DNA from: a virus
Virus record (IMG/VR): IMGVR_UViG_3300042995_000016
Span: 1-56,456 of that record
DNA: 56,456 nucleotides
Reading direction: 5' to 3' (one strand)
The notes below the pieces were generated by a model. It saw nothing but the letters and a program-made list of their open reading frames with translations, ran no database searches and was not told where the DNA came from. Shown here piece after piece: positions 37,735 through 44,955 of the stretch (position 1 is the first letter of the stretch; each line of letters opens with the position of its first letter). A program made the position numbers and the translations under genes.

Positions 37735-37922
37735 CAGGCCGCCTCCCCGCGCGCCCGGTAGAGCCGGCACGCCGCGTGGTAGTCGCCCCAGCCCTCGGCC
37801 CAGGCCCAGCCCGAGTCGGTGTCCGGGACGTAGGGATTGGCGGAGCGGTCCTCGCCGCGCGAGGCGGCCTCGACGCCCTCCCGGTAGGCGGGGATCCTGC
37901 GCGGGTTCGGGGCCGGCGTCAT
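37734..37922 (-). CDS. Ribosome-modulation-factor/CrpP-like small protein
   Basis: A 62-residue protein. AYREGVEAASRGEDRSANPY followed by SGWAWAEGWGDYHAA matches the RMF/CrpP plan 'G..a...G.....nPY......W..GW', a tiny two-helix domain. RMF dimerises ribosomes in stationary phase, but phage and plasmid members have unrelated or unknown roles. ATG 37922 overlaps the upstream stop. Resemblance is by pattern only. Confidence 0.6.
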   Translation of the reverse strand: MTPAPNPRRIPAYREGVEAASRGEDRSANPYVPDTDSGWAWAEGWGDYHAACRLYRARGEAA

Positions 37923-38425
37923 CCCGCGGTCCCCCGGGCGGAGGGGTGCGCCACGACCCCGGCGCCGCCGTGGGGCGGCTCCACCATGTCCCGGATGGCC
38001 CGGGCGTTGTCGATGACGTCCTGCGCCTCGCGGGCGATGCGCCGGCGGTCGCGGGCGTCGAGCGCGTCGTCGGCCATGGCCTTGTCGACCTCGCCGTTGA
38101 GTTCGCCGACCTCGCGGGCGAGCGAGCGCAGGCACCGGTCGATGTCCGCGGCGGGCGTGGGCGCGCCGCGCAGCCTCGCCAGCGTCGCCTGCGCGATCTC
38201 CTGCAGCGCCGGGGCGAAGACGGGGCTCAGCCCGCGGGCGACCAGCGCCGCGTCCAGCGCGGCGGCGTCGGGCAGGTCGAGCCCGTAGTCGTTCGACGGG
38301 TTGCAGATCTTGGCGAACGTCGCCGCGCGCTTGCCGGTCGCGGCGAGGATCTCGTCCGGGGAGAGCTGGTTGAGGACGTCGCGGAGCTTGTCCTCGATGG
38401 ACCCGGCGGGGCGATGAAGCGTCAT
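37919..38425 (-). CDS. Phage regulatory protein, CII-like
   Basis: A 168-residue helical protein, first gene of the leftward early operon after a palindrome. The N-terminal half (SIEDKLRDVLNQLSPDEILA, ATGKRAATFAKICNPSNDYG, LPDAAALDAALVARG) resembles the HTH region of phage CII/CP76-like regulators. The C-terminal half is a long charged helix (RSLAREVGELNGEVDKAMAD) suited to oligomerisation. It probably binds DNA near its own promoter. Medium confidence. Confidence 0.6.
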   Translation of the reverse strand: MTLHRPAGSIEDKLRDVLNQLSPDEILAATGKRAATFAKICNPSNDYGLDLPDAAALDAALVARGLSPVFAPALQEIAQATLARLRGAPTPAADIDRCLRSLAREVGELNGEVDKAMADDALDARDRRRIAREAQDVIDNARAIRDMVEPPHGGAGVVAHPSARGTAG

Positions 38426-38435
38426 CCAAAATACC

Positions 38436-38452
38436 CCTATCGATTGGATAGG
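38436..38452. promoter_or_regulatory. 17-bp palindrome before leftward regulator gene
   Basis: CCTATC (38436-38441) and GATAGG (38447-38452) are perfect inverted repeats with a 5-base spacer, 11 bases upstream of ATG 38425. Likely an operator. It differs from the TGTACC operators further right, so a different protein would bind. Confidence 0.6.
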
Positions 38453-38823
38453 ACGTGGGGGACGGCCTCGTCCACACTCGGGCCCAGCAGGACGGGCGAG
38501 GGGGCGAGGCGGTGATCGAGGCGGGCGAGGACGAGGTCGGGGCCAGGCTGGCGCTGCTGCGCTCGATCGCGGGGATCGGGGCCGAGCGACAGGACGGCGG
38601 AGACCGCCGCGCCGCCCAGGACCAAGCCGCCCAGGCCGGCCGAGGCGAGCAGGACGCCGACGCCGAAGGTGGTGCGCCGTACCGCGACGGAGAGCCGGAT
38701 GCACACCGATGCGCGCGGGACGCGGGCAGGCCCGGCGGCGTAGGCTTCCTTGACAGTCTGGTTATGGTGGGAGTCTTGCGTCTTGGTCAGGGCGGGCACG
38801 GAGAGGGGCGGCCGGCGGGGCAT
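38437..38823 (-). CDS. Putative single-pass membrane protein
   Basis: A 128-residue ORF from ATG 38823. A basic N-terminal half is followed by one strong transmembrane segment (FGVGVLLASAGLGGLVLGGA) and a Pro/Arg-rich tail. Its end overlaps the palindrome at 38436-38452. The hydrophobic segment is convincing, the tail less so; the ORF could be shorter or absent. Confidence 0.4.
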   Translation of the reverse strand: MPRRPPLSVPALTKTQDSHHNQTVKEAYAAGPARVPRASVCIRLSVAVRRTTFGVGVLLASAGLGGLVLGGAAVSAVLSLGPDPRDRAQQRQPGPDLVLARLDHRLAPSPVLLGPSVDEAVPHVLSNR

Positions 38824-38918
38824 GGCGGCGCGTCTCCCGTCAGGCGCGGGGGCAGGCTCGACGCCCGCCCCCGCCGTCGCTACCGTGGGTGTTGCGACAC
38901 ACCCCACGGAGCAACCCG

Positions 38919-39299
38919 ATGCCCTGGAACAAAGAGACGAAGCGGCGGAACCTCCTGCTGTTCTGCTGGCTCCGCGACCTGGACGACCGTGCGCCCGACA
39001 TCGAGAAGGCGCTCAAGAAGCACGAACCCTTCCGCATCGCGCCCGGCGTCTGGCACCTCAAGACGAGGGCAGGCATCGAGGCGGTCCGGATGGCCGTGGT
39101 CCGCGTGGTCAGCGACTTCGAGGACGACAGGGTCATGGTGGTGGACTCGACCTCGGACAACGTCAGCTTCTGGTGCGGCCATCGCTGGCCGGAGGCGAAG
39201 GAGCTCTGCGACCGGCACTTCATCCGATCGACGACGGACCACCTGGGGCGGCCGCATCGCTACGAGTGGCAAGAGGACACGCCGGGCACGGGCGATTGA
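38919..39299 (+). CDS. Hypothetical protein in the immunity region
   Basis: A 126-residue rightward protein. I choose ATG 38919 (MPWNKETKRRN) because GGAG lies about 9 bases before it. It is charged and mixed alpha/beta (LLLFCWLRDLDDRAPDIEKA, VRVVSDFEDDRVMVVDSTSD). It has a Cys/His/Trp-rich C-terminus (SFWCGHRWPEAKELCDRHF) that might bind metal. It converges on the Cys-rich gene 39220-39651 with an 80-base tail overlap. Its opposite orientation and lower GC suggest a lysogeny-expressed accessory gene. Confidence 0.62.
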   Translation: MPWNKETKRRNLLLFCWLRDLDDRAPDIEKALKKHEPFRIAPGVWHLKTRAGIEAVRMAVVRVVSDFEDDRVMVVDSTSDNVSFWCGHRWPEAKELCDRHFIRSTTDHLGRPHRYEWQEDTPGTGD

Positions 39300-39651
39300 C
39301 CGTCCCGTTGGTCGTCCCGACCCCGCGGAGGTTCCCGGCCTCGTCCCAGTGCTCGACGGTCCCTTCGCCCAGGGCGACGCGGAGGCCGGGCTTCGGCGGG
39401 GCCAACCGGCACCCGTCGGCGGCGCATGGGGCGTGAGCGTCCGGAACGTGCACCTGCGCAGCCGCCAGCCGCTCGGCGGCATCGGCCGCGCGCTCCAGCT
39501 CGTCGGCGAGACGGGACGCCTGGGCGATGGCGTCGGCCATGCCAAGGTCAAGCGAGGCCGCCCCGGCCCTGGGACACCGCACGCCGCGCGCGGCGGCGGC
39601 ATCGGGGCACGGCCCCTCGCAGTGCGGCGTGCAGCGAACGTCGGCGACCAT
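39220..39651 (-). CDS. Cys-rich hypothetical protein
   Basis: A 143-residue protein from ATG 39651. Eight Cys are arranged in clusters: CTPHCEGPC and CPRAG at the N-terminus, CAADGC in the middle and CPACPLA near the end. This suggests zinc binding. A central Ala-rich coiled coil (IAQASRLADELERAADAAER) separates them. It is the gene after cro in the leftward early operon. Function unknown. Confidence 0.6.
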   Translation of the reverse strand: MVADVRCTPHCEGPCPDAAAARGVRCPRAGAASLDLGMADAIAQASRLADELERAADAAERLAAAQVHVPDAHAPCAADGCRLAPPKPGLRVALGEGTVEHWDEAGNLRGVGTTNGTVNRPCPACPLATRSDAAAPGGPSSIG

Positions 39652-39713
39652 CGTCGTATCTCCTCCGCCGGGGGCGGCCTGGGGGTGGTGGGGGAAGGGC
39701 GGCATGGCGGCGT

Positions 39714-39941
39714 TCAGGCCGCGGACTTGGCGAAGTGCTCGACCAAATCGGGCCGAAGTTCGCTGGCACTGACCGCGCCGCCGAAGGCACGGATCACCTC
39801 AGGGATTTCCTCGGCCGGCAGGGTTATTTCCGCGCCCCATTTCTTGATGGTGTTTCGCGGGCGCTTCAGGCGCCGCGCCAACTCGGCGAGGGTGATCCCG
39901 TGCTTCCGGCAGAGCTGAGTGAGGGGGCGTGCGTTTCGCAT
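39714..39941 (-). CDS. cro: Cro-like helix-turn-helix repressor
   Basis: A 75-residue protein from ATG 39941. Residues 5-35 form an HTH (LTQLCRKHGITLAELARRLK, then RPRNTIKKWGAE), YdaS/Cro-type, followed by an acidic dimer arm (IPEVIRAFGGAVSASELRPD). It is divergent from the XRE-type repressor at 40049 and starts 10 bases downstream of an operator that overlaps its promoter. First gene of the leftward early transcript. Confidence 0.85.
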   Translation of the reverse strand: MRNARPLTQLCRKHGITLAELARRLKRPRNTIKKWGAEITLPAEEIPEVIRAFGGAVSASELRPDLVEHFAKSAA

Positions 39942-39948
39942 GCCCACG

Positions 39949-39977
39949 TTTGTACCACCACATGGTACAGGATGCAA
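39949..39977 (-). promoter_or_regulatory. cro promoter with embedded operator O1
   Basis: Minus-strand TTGCAT (39977-39972), 17 bases, TACAAA (39954-39949). The operator TGTACCA-N5-TGGTACA (39951-39969) fills the spacer and overlaps the -10 box, so a bound repressor would block RNA polymerase. Confidence 0.75.
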
Positions 39978-40021
39978 TGACGTTGATCGGAGAATCGGAC
40001 CATATGAAGGTCCTGCCGAAA

Positions 40022-40040
40022 TGTACCATCGTTAGGTACA
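40022..40040. promoter_or_regulatory. Operator O2 upstream of cI
   Basis: TGTACC-N7-GGTACA, the same 19-bp layout as O1, 8 bases before the cI start codon at 40049. Suited to autoregulation of the repressor. Confidence 0.75.
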
Positions 40041-40048
40041 TTCGGCCC

Positions 40049-40393
40049 ATGTCTAAGCAGGCTGGAACAACGAAGACCAAGAGCCGACTGGCCGGGCTGC
40101 GCGCGAGGCGCAAGCTCACCCAGGAGCAGCTTGGCGAGATGATTGGCGCGAACCGCGAGAAGATCGCGAAACTGGAGCGCGGCGATATCTGGTACTCGCT
40201 CGACAGCGCAACTCAGATATCACGAGCCCTGAACTGCGGCATGTGGGAGCTAATGCCGGATGCTCCGGATCTTACCCAAGACGACCTCCGCATTTTGGCC
40301 GCGCTGCACCGGATGAACGAAGACCAGAAGATGCAGTTCCTGACTTTGTTGGAGACTTTGCTAAACGGGGCGGCGCCCGACCGTCAGCAATAG
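40049..40393 (+). CDS. cI: CI-like XRE repressor
   Basis: A 114-residue protein from ATG 40049. Residues 13-70 are an XRE/Cro-CI HTH (RLAGLRARRKLTQEQLGEMI, GANREKIAKLERGDIWYSLD, then TQISRALNCGMWELMP). The C-terminal 35 residues are a short helix that could dimerise. There is no LexA-like self-cleaving peptidase domain, so induction would need a route other than RecA-stimulated autocleavage. Divergent from cro across two operators; lower GC than most of the prophage. Confidence 0.85.
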   Translation: MSKQAGTTKTKSRLAGLRARRKLTQEQLGEMIGANREKIAKLERGDIWYSLDSATQISRALNCGMWELMPDAPDLTQDDLRILAALHRMNEDQKMQFLTLLETLLNGAAPDRQQ

Positions 40394-40484
40394 CCTCTGC
40401 GGCATCGGCCAGTAGGCTGCGCATCGCGGGGGGGACTGCACGAACAAGCGTCAGCCAAGCTCTATCTTCATCGGACAGCCCCAT
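40272..40484 (-). CDS. Doubtful small ORF antisense to cI end
   Basis: A 70-codon ORF whose first part (LSDEDRAWLTLVRAVPPAMR, SLLADAAEAIADG) looks like genuine helices. The second half is antisense to the 3' end of cI and is low-complexity. It may be a remnant of a gene truncated by the arrival of the immunity region. Low confidence. Confidence 0.25.
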   Translation of the reverse strand: MGLSDEDRAWLTLVRAVPPAMRSLLADAAEAIADGRAPPRLAKSPTKSGTASSGLRSSGAARPKCGGRLG

Positions 40485-40496
40485 CGCGCCCCCCAT

Positions 40497-40621
40497 CGCG
40501 CCAGCCTAGCAACCAGAACATAATCGGAACATCTCGCCTCGTCACGCACATCGGTGCATGCGCTTGATGCATCAGCATTGAGGAGCACCCCGGCTCACCG
40601 GCGCGGGCCGGGGCGCCACTG
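40497..40621. terminator. Intergenic spacer with GC hairpin
   Basis: CCCCGGC (40588-40594) pairs with GCCGGGG (40607-40613), downstream of the leftward gene ending at 40622. It may end that transcript before it meets cI. No T-tract. The rest of the spacer shows nothing. Confidence 0.35.
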
Positions 40622-41059
40622 TCACGCGGCCCTCAGGCTGAGCGCGCACATCGCCGCCTGTCTAGCGGCCAACGCGCACATCGCCGCTCCCTTGCAAGCG
40701 CCCCGTGGCGCGTCCTTGTAGTTGGACACCAACTCGACGCCGTGCTCGGCGAAGGCGGCCCTTGTGACCTGCCATGCCTCGGCGAACGCCGCCGTGCCAT
40801 AGGCGTTCGCGTCGTGATAGAGCTCGACGCCGCCCATTGCCGCGGACACCTGGGCCAGCAGTTTGGGATCCTCGATCACTATATGCAGCGCCGCGTCGGC
40901 CGCCTCGGTCATCGCGAGCGTGGCGGACGGGTTCCGCGCAAGATGATCGAGCAGCGCGCTCATGTCGCCCACAGCAACCTCGGCCTGCTCGGGCGCGAGC
41001 CCGCCAGCGACCAAGCCGGCGACGACACCAGAAAAGTCGAGTCCCATCACTCCCTGCAT
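40622..41059 (-). CDS. Hypothetical helical protein
   Basis: A 145-residue protein (start 41059, or ATG 41047). It is Ala-rich and helical (VAGLVAGGLAPEQAEVAVGD, HLARNPSATLAMTEAADAAL). At its C-terminus CKGAAMCALAARQAAMCALS repeats an AAMCAL unit twice. Downstream of the PAS-LuxR gene and probably co-transcribed. Family unknown. Confidence 0.58.
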   Translation of the reverse strand: MQGVMGLDFSGVVAGLVAGGLAPEQAEVAVGDMSALLDHLARNPSATLAMTEAADAALHIVIEDPKLLAQVSAAMGGVELYHDANAYGTAAFAEAWQVTRAAFAEHGVELVSNYKDAPRGACKGAAMCALAARQAAMCALSLRAA

Positions 41060-41071
41060 GTCAGCCTCTCC

Positions 41072-42127
41072 TCATTGGCGCGTCAGCGACGCGCGTGTTA
41101 TCGCCGCGATCCTCATGACCAGGCTCGTGATGTCGCCCAGCCCGGCGGCGGCGAATCCCGACCGACGCAGCCGCGCCTTGATGCCCTTGACTTGGTTGTA
41201 GGCTGTTCCTGGATCTACGCTCCGCGCGTCCGCGATCTCCCGGACCGAGAGGCCGGCGCCCAAGAGCGCTGTGACGTGGGCCTCGGCGGGCGTGAGGTCG
41301 AAGGTCCGCCCGAGGGCACTGCGGATCTCCTCCTGGTCCTCTCCGAAGGCGGCGACGGCTAGGACGGCCGTACCGGCGGATGCACCGGGCGAGACCGCGA
41401 GCAGGTGGGGGTCCCCGGCGCCCGGACGGCGCAGGGGAACGATGGCCGGCTCCTTGCGCCCGGCGCAGGCCGCGAGGACCGCCTGGGCCAGAACGATGTG
41501 GTCATATCTGTCGGCGGCGCGGATGCCGTCCTCAGTCTCGAGGATCCCGTCGCCCCGCTCGGCCAGCAGCCGGAACGCGGCGTTGGCGTGGATCAAGCGC
41601 TTGGCTTGGTCGACTAATCCCACGGCGAGGCCGACGGCGTCCAGCGCCGACTGCAGCCCTCGAAACGCTTCGCTGATCTTGGATGCCCACACGACGCCGA
41701 GCCAGTTTTGCGCGCCGTCGAAGTACCGCTCCATTCCTGTCGCCTTGACCGCGACGCGCGCCTGCATCGACATGCCACCGTCGAGGCGCAGGTGGGAGAC
41801 CAGCATGCGTCCCGCGGGATAGACGTTGATAAAATCCATATCGGTATGCCGACGGGCACAGCTCGCCGTCTCGGCGTAGAGACGCGGGTTCTCGGCGGCA
41901 AGGGGGTTGCCGTTGAAGCCGTGGCGCACCAGAGCATAGATCAGGTCTTTGTAGGTGTCCTCCGGCCTGAACTGGAAGCAAGGCCACTGTTCACGTTGTT
42001 CTTGATTAGCCCAGAGGACACGATCCTCGGCATCGAAAATGACGATACCTCCGCCGAGGCTAGCAGCGGCCTCCGCAAGCTCGCGCCCCCGATGCGGCAG
42101 TCCTTGTAGTGCAAATGAACTACGCAT
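41072..42127 (-). CDS. PAS-LuxR transcriptional regulator
   Basis: A 351-residue regulator. Residues 15-130 are a PAS-like sensor (GGGIVIFDAEDRVLWANQEQ, later GRMLVSHLRLDGGMSMQARV). Residues 150-270 form a second PAS-like region (ALDAVGLAVGLVDQAKRLIH, ANAAFRLLAERGDGI). The C-terminal LuxR HTH (LTPAEAHVTALLGAGLSVRE, IADARSVDPGTAYNQVKGIK) completes it. Its GC is markedly lower than neighbouring phage genes. It could sense a host metabolite and affect the lysogeny decision, or be cargo. Starts next to a palindrome-bearing promoter. Confidence 0.8.
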   Translation of the reverse strand: MRSSFALQGLPHRGRELAEAAASLGGGIVIFDAEDRVLWANQEQREQWPCFQFRPEDTYKDLIYALVRHGFNGNPLAAENPRLYAETASCARRHTDMDFINVYPAGRMLVSHLRLDGGMSMQARVAVKATGMERYFDGAQNWLGVVWASKISEAFRGLQSALDAVGLAVGLVDQAKRLIHANAAFRLLAERGDGILETEDGIRAADRYDHIVLAQAVLAACAGRKEPAIVPLRRPGAGDPHLLAVSPGASAGTAVLAVAAFGEDQEEIRSALGRTFDLTPAEAHVTALLGAGLSVREIADARSVDPGTAYNQVKGIKARLRRSGFAAAGLGDITSLVMRIAAITRASLTRQ

Positions 42128-42163
42128 GCTTTTCAGCCGTGATCGTCAGCGATTAGCTGCCCA

Positions 42164-42192
42164 TATCCAACCTTGGACACCTTTCGGTGTCA
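42164..42192 (-). promoter_or_regulatory. PAS-LuxR gene promoter with internal palindrome
   Basis: Minus strand: perfect TTGACA at 42192-42187, 17 bases, TTGGAT at 42169-42164. Between them GACACC-tttc-GGTGTC (42175-42190) is a perfect inverted repeat overlapping the -35 box. GAATATATTC (42194-42203) is a second palindrome just upstream. Suggests autoregulation. Confidence 0.55.
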
Positions 42193-42423
42193 ATGAATAT
42201 ATTCTTGCGCTAGCAATGATGCACGAGAAGCAAAGTCGCATTGTTGCGCACGCGCCGCGCTTCCCCAGATGCAAAGACCTCGCCGGCCGGAGCGGGTGGG
42301 ACTGCCTGGGGTAGATCTGTTCATAGGCGAGCACGACGCCGACTCAGATCGCGGCGAGCACTGCGGCGCTCATGAAGCCGACGACTGTCCATATCTGAGT
42401 ATGACATGGATGGCAAACAGTCG

Positions 42424-42442
42424 TGTACCACTTCAAGGTACA
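42424..42442. promoter_or_regulatory. Operator O3 (TGTACC-N7-GGTACA)
   Basis: Same 19-bp layout as O1 and O2, 2.4 kb away from them. Lies upstream of the rightward early operon beginning at 42578. Confidence 0.75.
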
Positions 42443-42450
42443 TTATTCGC

Positions 42451-42479
42451 TTGCACTGACGTACCATCACGCGGTACAT
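42451..42479 (+). promoter_or_regulatory. Rightward early promoter with operator O4
   Basis: TTGCAC (42451-42456) is followed after 17-18 bases by GTACATT. The fourth palindrome CGTACC-N7-GGTACA (42460-42478) lies across the spacer and -10, exactly as O1 does in the cro promoter. Confidence 0.6.
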
Positions 42480-42577
42480 TTTTCCTGCACCGACCGATGG
42501 GGCTACCCCACGACGGCGCTTCCTCCCAACTAGACCGGGGTGCCTGGCGCCCCGGTCGCCTCCCGAGGGCCGGGTCC

Positions 42578-43327
42578 ATGTCGTCAGAGTCAGAGAACCC
42601 CATCGCCGATCCCGTCGTCACCGAGGCGAGCGCGGGCGCCTTCGTCTCGCTGCTCCAGGGGGATCGCGCGATCAACGCCTTCGCCGCCGGCGCGCTCGGG
42701 GCGGGCAGTCTCCTCACCGCCTCGGACGAGGCCGTCGCCGCGCTGCTGCGCGCCGTCGCCGACCGGCTGGCGCCGTCCGTCACCCCCGAGACCGTCGCGG
42801 CCGAGGTCGCCGAGGTCGCGACGGGCCGCTGGTTCCACAGGAAGGCCAACGGCACGCGCCCAGAGGGCTGGTTCGCCGTCGCGAACGTCGAGATCGAGTA
42901 CAGGCATGACCTCGGCTCGACGCCGTGGCGCTTCGAGTTCTGGTCCGAAGAATGCGCGGTGAGGAGCGTCCATGCCGCCACGCTCCCCGAGCTGCGCGCC
43001 GAGGCGCTGGAGGCCGCCGCCGCGATGCCGGCGGAGCGCCCCGAGCCCGAGGCCCCGGCCGAGCGGCCCGCCGCGCCCGGGCTCGACGGCGGCACCCTCG
43101 TCTGCGTGACGGTCGGCGAGGACGGCCACGCCCGCGACGACGGCTACGGCCGCGTCGTCCCGCTCCGGGACTTCCTCGCCGACAACTTCGACGGCCTCTC
43201 CGCCGCCGAGGTGACCGAGCTGCACTCCGCGCTGGGCCGCCGCGAGCCCTGGCGCCACGGCGGCGGCGCCGCGCCGCTCGTCACCGTCACCCTCGCCGCG
43301 GCGGTCGACGCCGCCGAGGTCGCCTGA
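42578..43327 (+). CDS. First gene of rightward early operon, unknown
   Basis: A 249-residue acidic protein from ATG 42578. An Ala-rich helical N-terminus (AGAFVSLLQGDRAINAFAAG, VAALLRAVADRLA) is followed by a strand domain with many aromatics (GRWFHRKANGTRPEGWFAVA, WRFEFWSEECAVRSVHAA). A Pro/Glu-rich linker (about 150-170) leads to a C-terminal acidic domain. It is directly under the O3/O4-controlled promoter. Family unknown. Confidence 0.68.
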   Translation: MSSESENPIADPVVTEASAGAFVSLLQGDRAINAFAAGALGAGSLLTASDEAVAALLRAVADRLAPSVTPETVAAEVAEVATGRWFHRKANGTRPEGWFAVANVEIEYRHDLGSTPWRFEFWSEECAVRSVHAATLPELRAEALEAAAAMPAERPEPEAPAERPAAPGLDGGTLVCVTVGEDGHARDDGYGRVVPLRDFLADNFDGLSAAEVTELHSALGRREPWRHGGGAAPLVTVTLAAAVDAAEVA

Positions 43328-43328
43328 G

Positions 43329-43841
43329 ATGGCGTTCCACCGCCTCCGCGTCGCGACGGCCCCGGCGGGCCCGCGGCGCCCCCTCAGGGCCGGCGTCACC
43401 ATGGGCATGTACGCCCACAACCGCGCCGGCCGGCGCCTGATGCTCCGCTTCCCCGAGGGCCTGCGCGCCGAGCTCGGCTGGAAGGCCGGCGACCTGATCG
43501 CGGTCGCGATCGGCGACGGCGCGGACCTCGGCCGGATCCGGCTGGAGCGCAGCGAGGTCCGCGACTACGGCTGCTACCGGCTGGTCGCGAGCTCGAAGCG
43601 CGCGGACGCGCCGCTGACGCTGTCGGTCTGCTCGTTCGAGGTCGGCCCGCAGGGCTGGCCCATGCCGGTCACCCGGGACACCTGGTGCGCGACGGAGGTC
43701 GGGCACCGCCTCGACGGCGCCGCGCTCGTCCTGGACCTGCCGCCCTGGCTCTACCGCCCGGACGAGCCGCGCCCCGTGCGCCGCGTCCGGGCCGGGTCGC
43801 GGCGGCTCAACGGCCACCACCACCACCACCCCACGGGATAG
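43329..43841 (+). CDS. Unknown early protein, possible AbrB-like fold, His-rich tail
   Basis: A 170-residue protein starting 2 bases after the previous stop. Residues 35-80 (RLMLRFPEGLRAELGWKAGD, LIAVAIGDGADLGRIRLERS) read like a swapped-hairpin AbrB/SpoVT barrel. A second strand-rich part follows. The C-terminus ends GHHHHHPTG, a natural five-His run. It is followed by a strong hairpin (43857-43882). DNA binding is a guess from fold pattern. Confidence 0.62.
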   Translation: MAFHRLRVATAPAGPRRPLRAGVTMGMYAHNRAGRRLMLRFPEGLRAELGWKAGDLIAVAIGDGADLGRIRLERSEVRDYGCYRLVASSKRADAPLTLSVCSFEVGPQGWPMPVTRDTWCATEVGHRLDGAALVLDLPPWLYRPDEPRPVRRVRAGSRRLNGHHHHHPTG

Positions 43842-44320
43842 GCGCGCCGCCCGCCCTTCCGGCCCCGCGGCTCGGGCCGGAACCAGCTCGATCCGTGAGG
43901 CCGGCGCGCCTACGGCCCCGCAAGGGGGCCGGTCAGACTGGACGGAAATCGAGCGGAGCCGCGACCCCGGGCGCTGAAACCGGGGACGGGACGCGCGGGG
44001 GCGACGGTCGCCCCCGGTTCGGACGAGGCGCACGGCCGGCACGGGAGCCGGACGCAGGCACGGAAGCGAGAGGTGCCGCGCGTCTCCGAAGGTCGAGGGC
44101 CCCCCGAGTGCCCCGCGCGTCCCGGCGCCACCAAACGAATAGGCGTGTCGGCCCGGGCGACCGGGGCGGCGAACCCCTCCCGGGGTGCGGGCGCCAGCCA
44201 ACTCAGAAACGAAGAAGCCGAAACCGAACCATGACGGGCAGCCGCCGACGGGCTGCGGAGTGACAGTCGGCGCCGGCCGGGGGCGCACCCCGGCGCTTCT
44301 ACCGCGAGGGAGACACGGCC
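43842..44320 (+). ncRNA. Structured untranslated region / candidate RNA element
   Basis: A 479-base gap within the rightward operon with no credible gene. Strong hairpins: 43857-43882 (9-bp TTCCGGCCC/GGGCCGGAA), 43914-43930 (GGCCCC/GGGGCC with a GCAAG loop), 43997-44015 (GGGGGCGA/TCGCCCCC-type), GCAGCC/GGCTGC near 44238-44256, and 44270-44296 (GCGCCGG/CCGGCGC). Long frames crossing it are Arg/Gly/Pro low complexity. It could be a leader, attenuator or small RNA. Confidence 0.45.
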
Positions 44321-44929
44321 GTGGGCCAGTCCAGCATCTACCGACACTTCCTGATCGAGGGGGATCCCCTGCTGTCGAGGGCCAAGGCCGTGCAGGAGAC
44401 GCACGACAAGGCCCGGCTCGCCGCCGTCGAGTTCGCCAGGAAGCACGGGGCGCCGGGCTACTACACGAGCGCCGAGGGCCTGTTCGGCAATCACCGCCCG
44501 GTGCGCGTCGTGGGCCTCATGCTCGCCGATCCCGTCCCGTCCGGCTGGAAGGTGAGCGGCCGGGGCAAGCACCGCATGATGGTCCCGCGCGCCGACGCCG
44601 CCGAGGTCTCGGCCGAGATGGCCGCGCTTCCGGAGTTCCCCAACCTCCGCGCCGTCGCGAACGAGATGCTCGGGTGGGATCCTAACCTGTCCTGGGACGA
44701 CGCCGAGAGCAAAGGGGGCATGGGCCTCCCGAGCGCCCAGCTCATCTGGACGAACTCCAGCTTCTGCCTGGCGCTGCCGCTCGGGCGCCTGTTCGGGCCC
44801 GGGGACGAGCGCAGCATCAGGAACGCGATGGCCCACCCCGTCCCCGAGGGCTGCCGCGAAATCACCGAGGCCGAATGGGCCCTGATCGACGCGCAGGCCC
44901 GCGTCGATCGCGAGCGGTCCGCCGCCTGA
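44321..44929 (+). CDS. Unknown early protein
   Basis: A 202-residue protein with GTG start at 44321, preceded by a GAGGGAGA ribosome site. Mixed alpha/beta with aromatic motifs (SIYRHFLIEGDPLLSRAKAV, EFARKHGAPGYYTSAEGLFG, WDPNLSWDDAESKGG). No recognised domain. The structured gap upstream could control it. Confidence 0.65.
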   Translation: MGQSSIYRHFLIEGDPLLSRAKAVQETHDKARLAAVEFARKHGAPGYYTSAEGLFGNHRPVRVVGLMLADPVPSGWKVSGRGKHRMMVPRADAAEVSAEMAALPEFPNLRAVANEMLGWDPNLSWDDAESKGGMGLPSAQLIWTNSSFCLALPLGRLFGPGDERSIRNAMAHPVPEGCREITEAEWALIDAQARVDRERSAA

Positions 44930-44955
44930 CCTCCCCTGCCGACCGAGGGCACCCC

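Larger units (their letters stand above)
42128..42577. other. AT-richer divergent regulatory gap
   Basis: A 450-base gap between the PAS-LuxR gene and the rightward operon. It has much lower GC than the rest of the window and carries the promoter/palindrome on its left and two repressor operators on its right. I see no convincing gene in it. Confidence 0.6.

Noticed and set aside
38750-38772. TTGACA as a rightward promoter for 38919
   Set aside because: No acceptable -10 box at 15-19 bases spacing.
43813-43841. Five-His run as a cloning-vector tag
   Set aside because: It is encoded by the natural end of a phage gene with matching codon bias and no vector sequence around it.
43910-44836. 308-codon leftward ORF over the structured gap
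   Set aside because: Antisense to a good gene and low complexity over the gap; no ribosome site.
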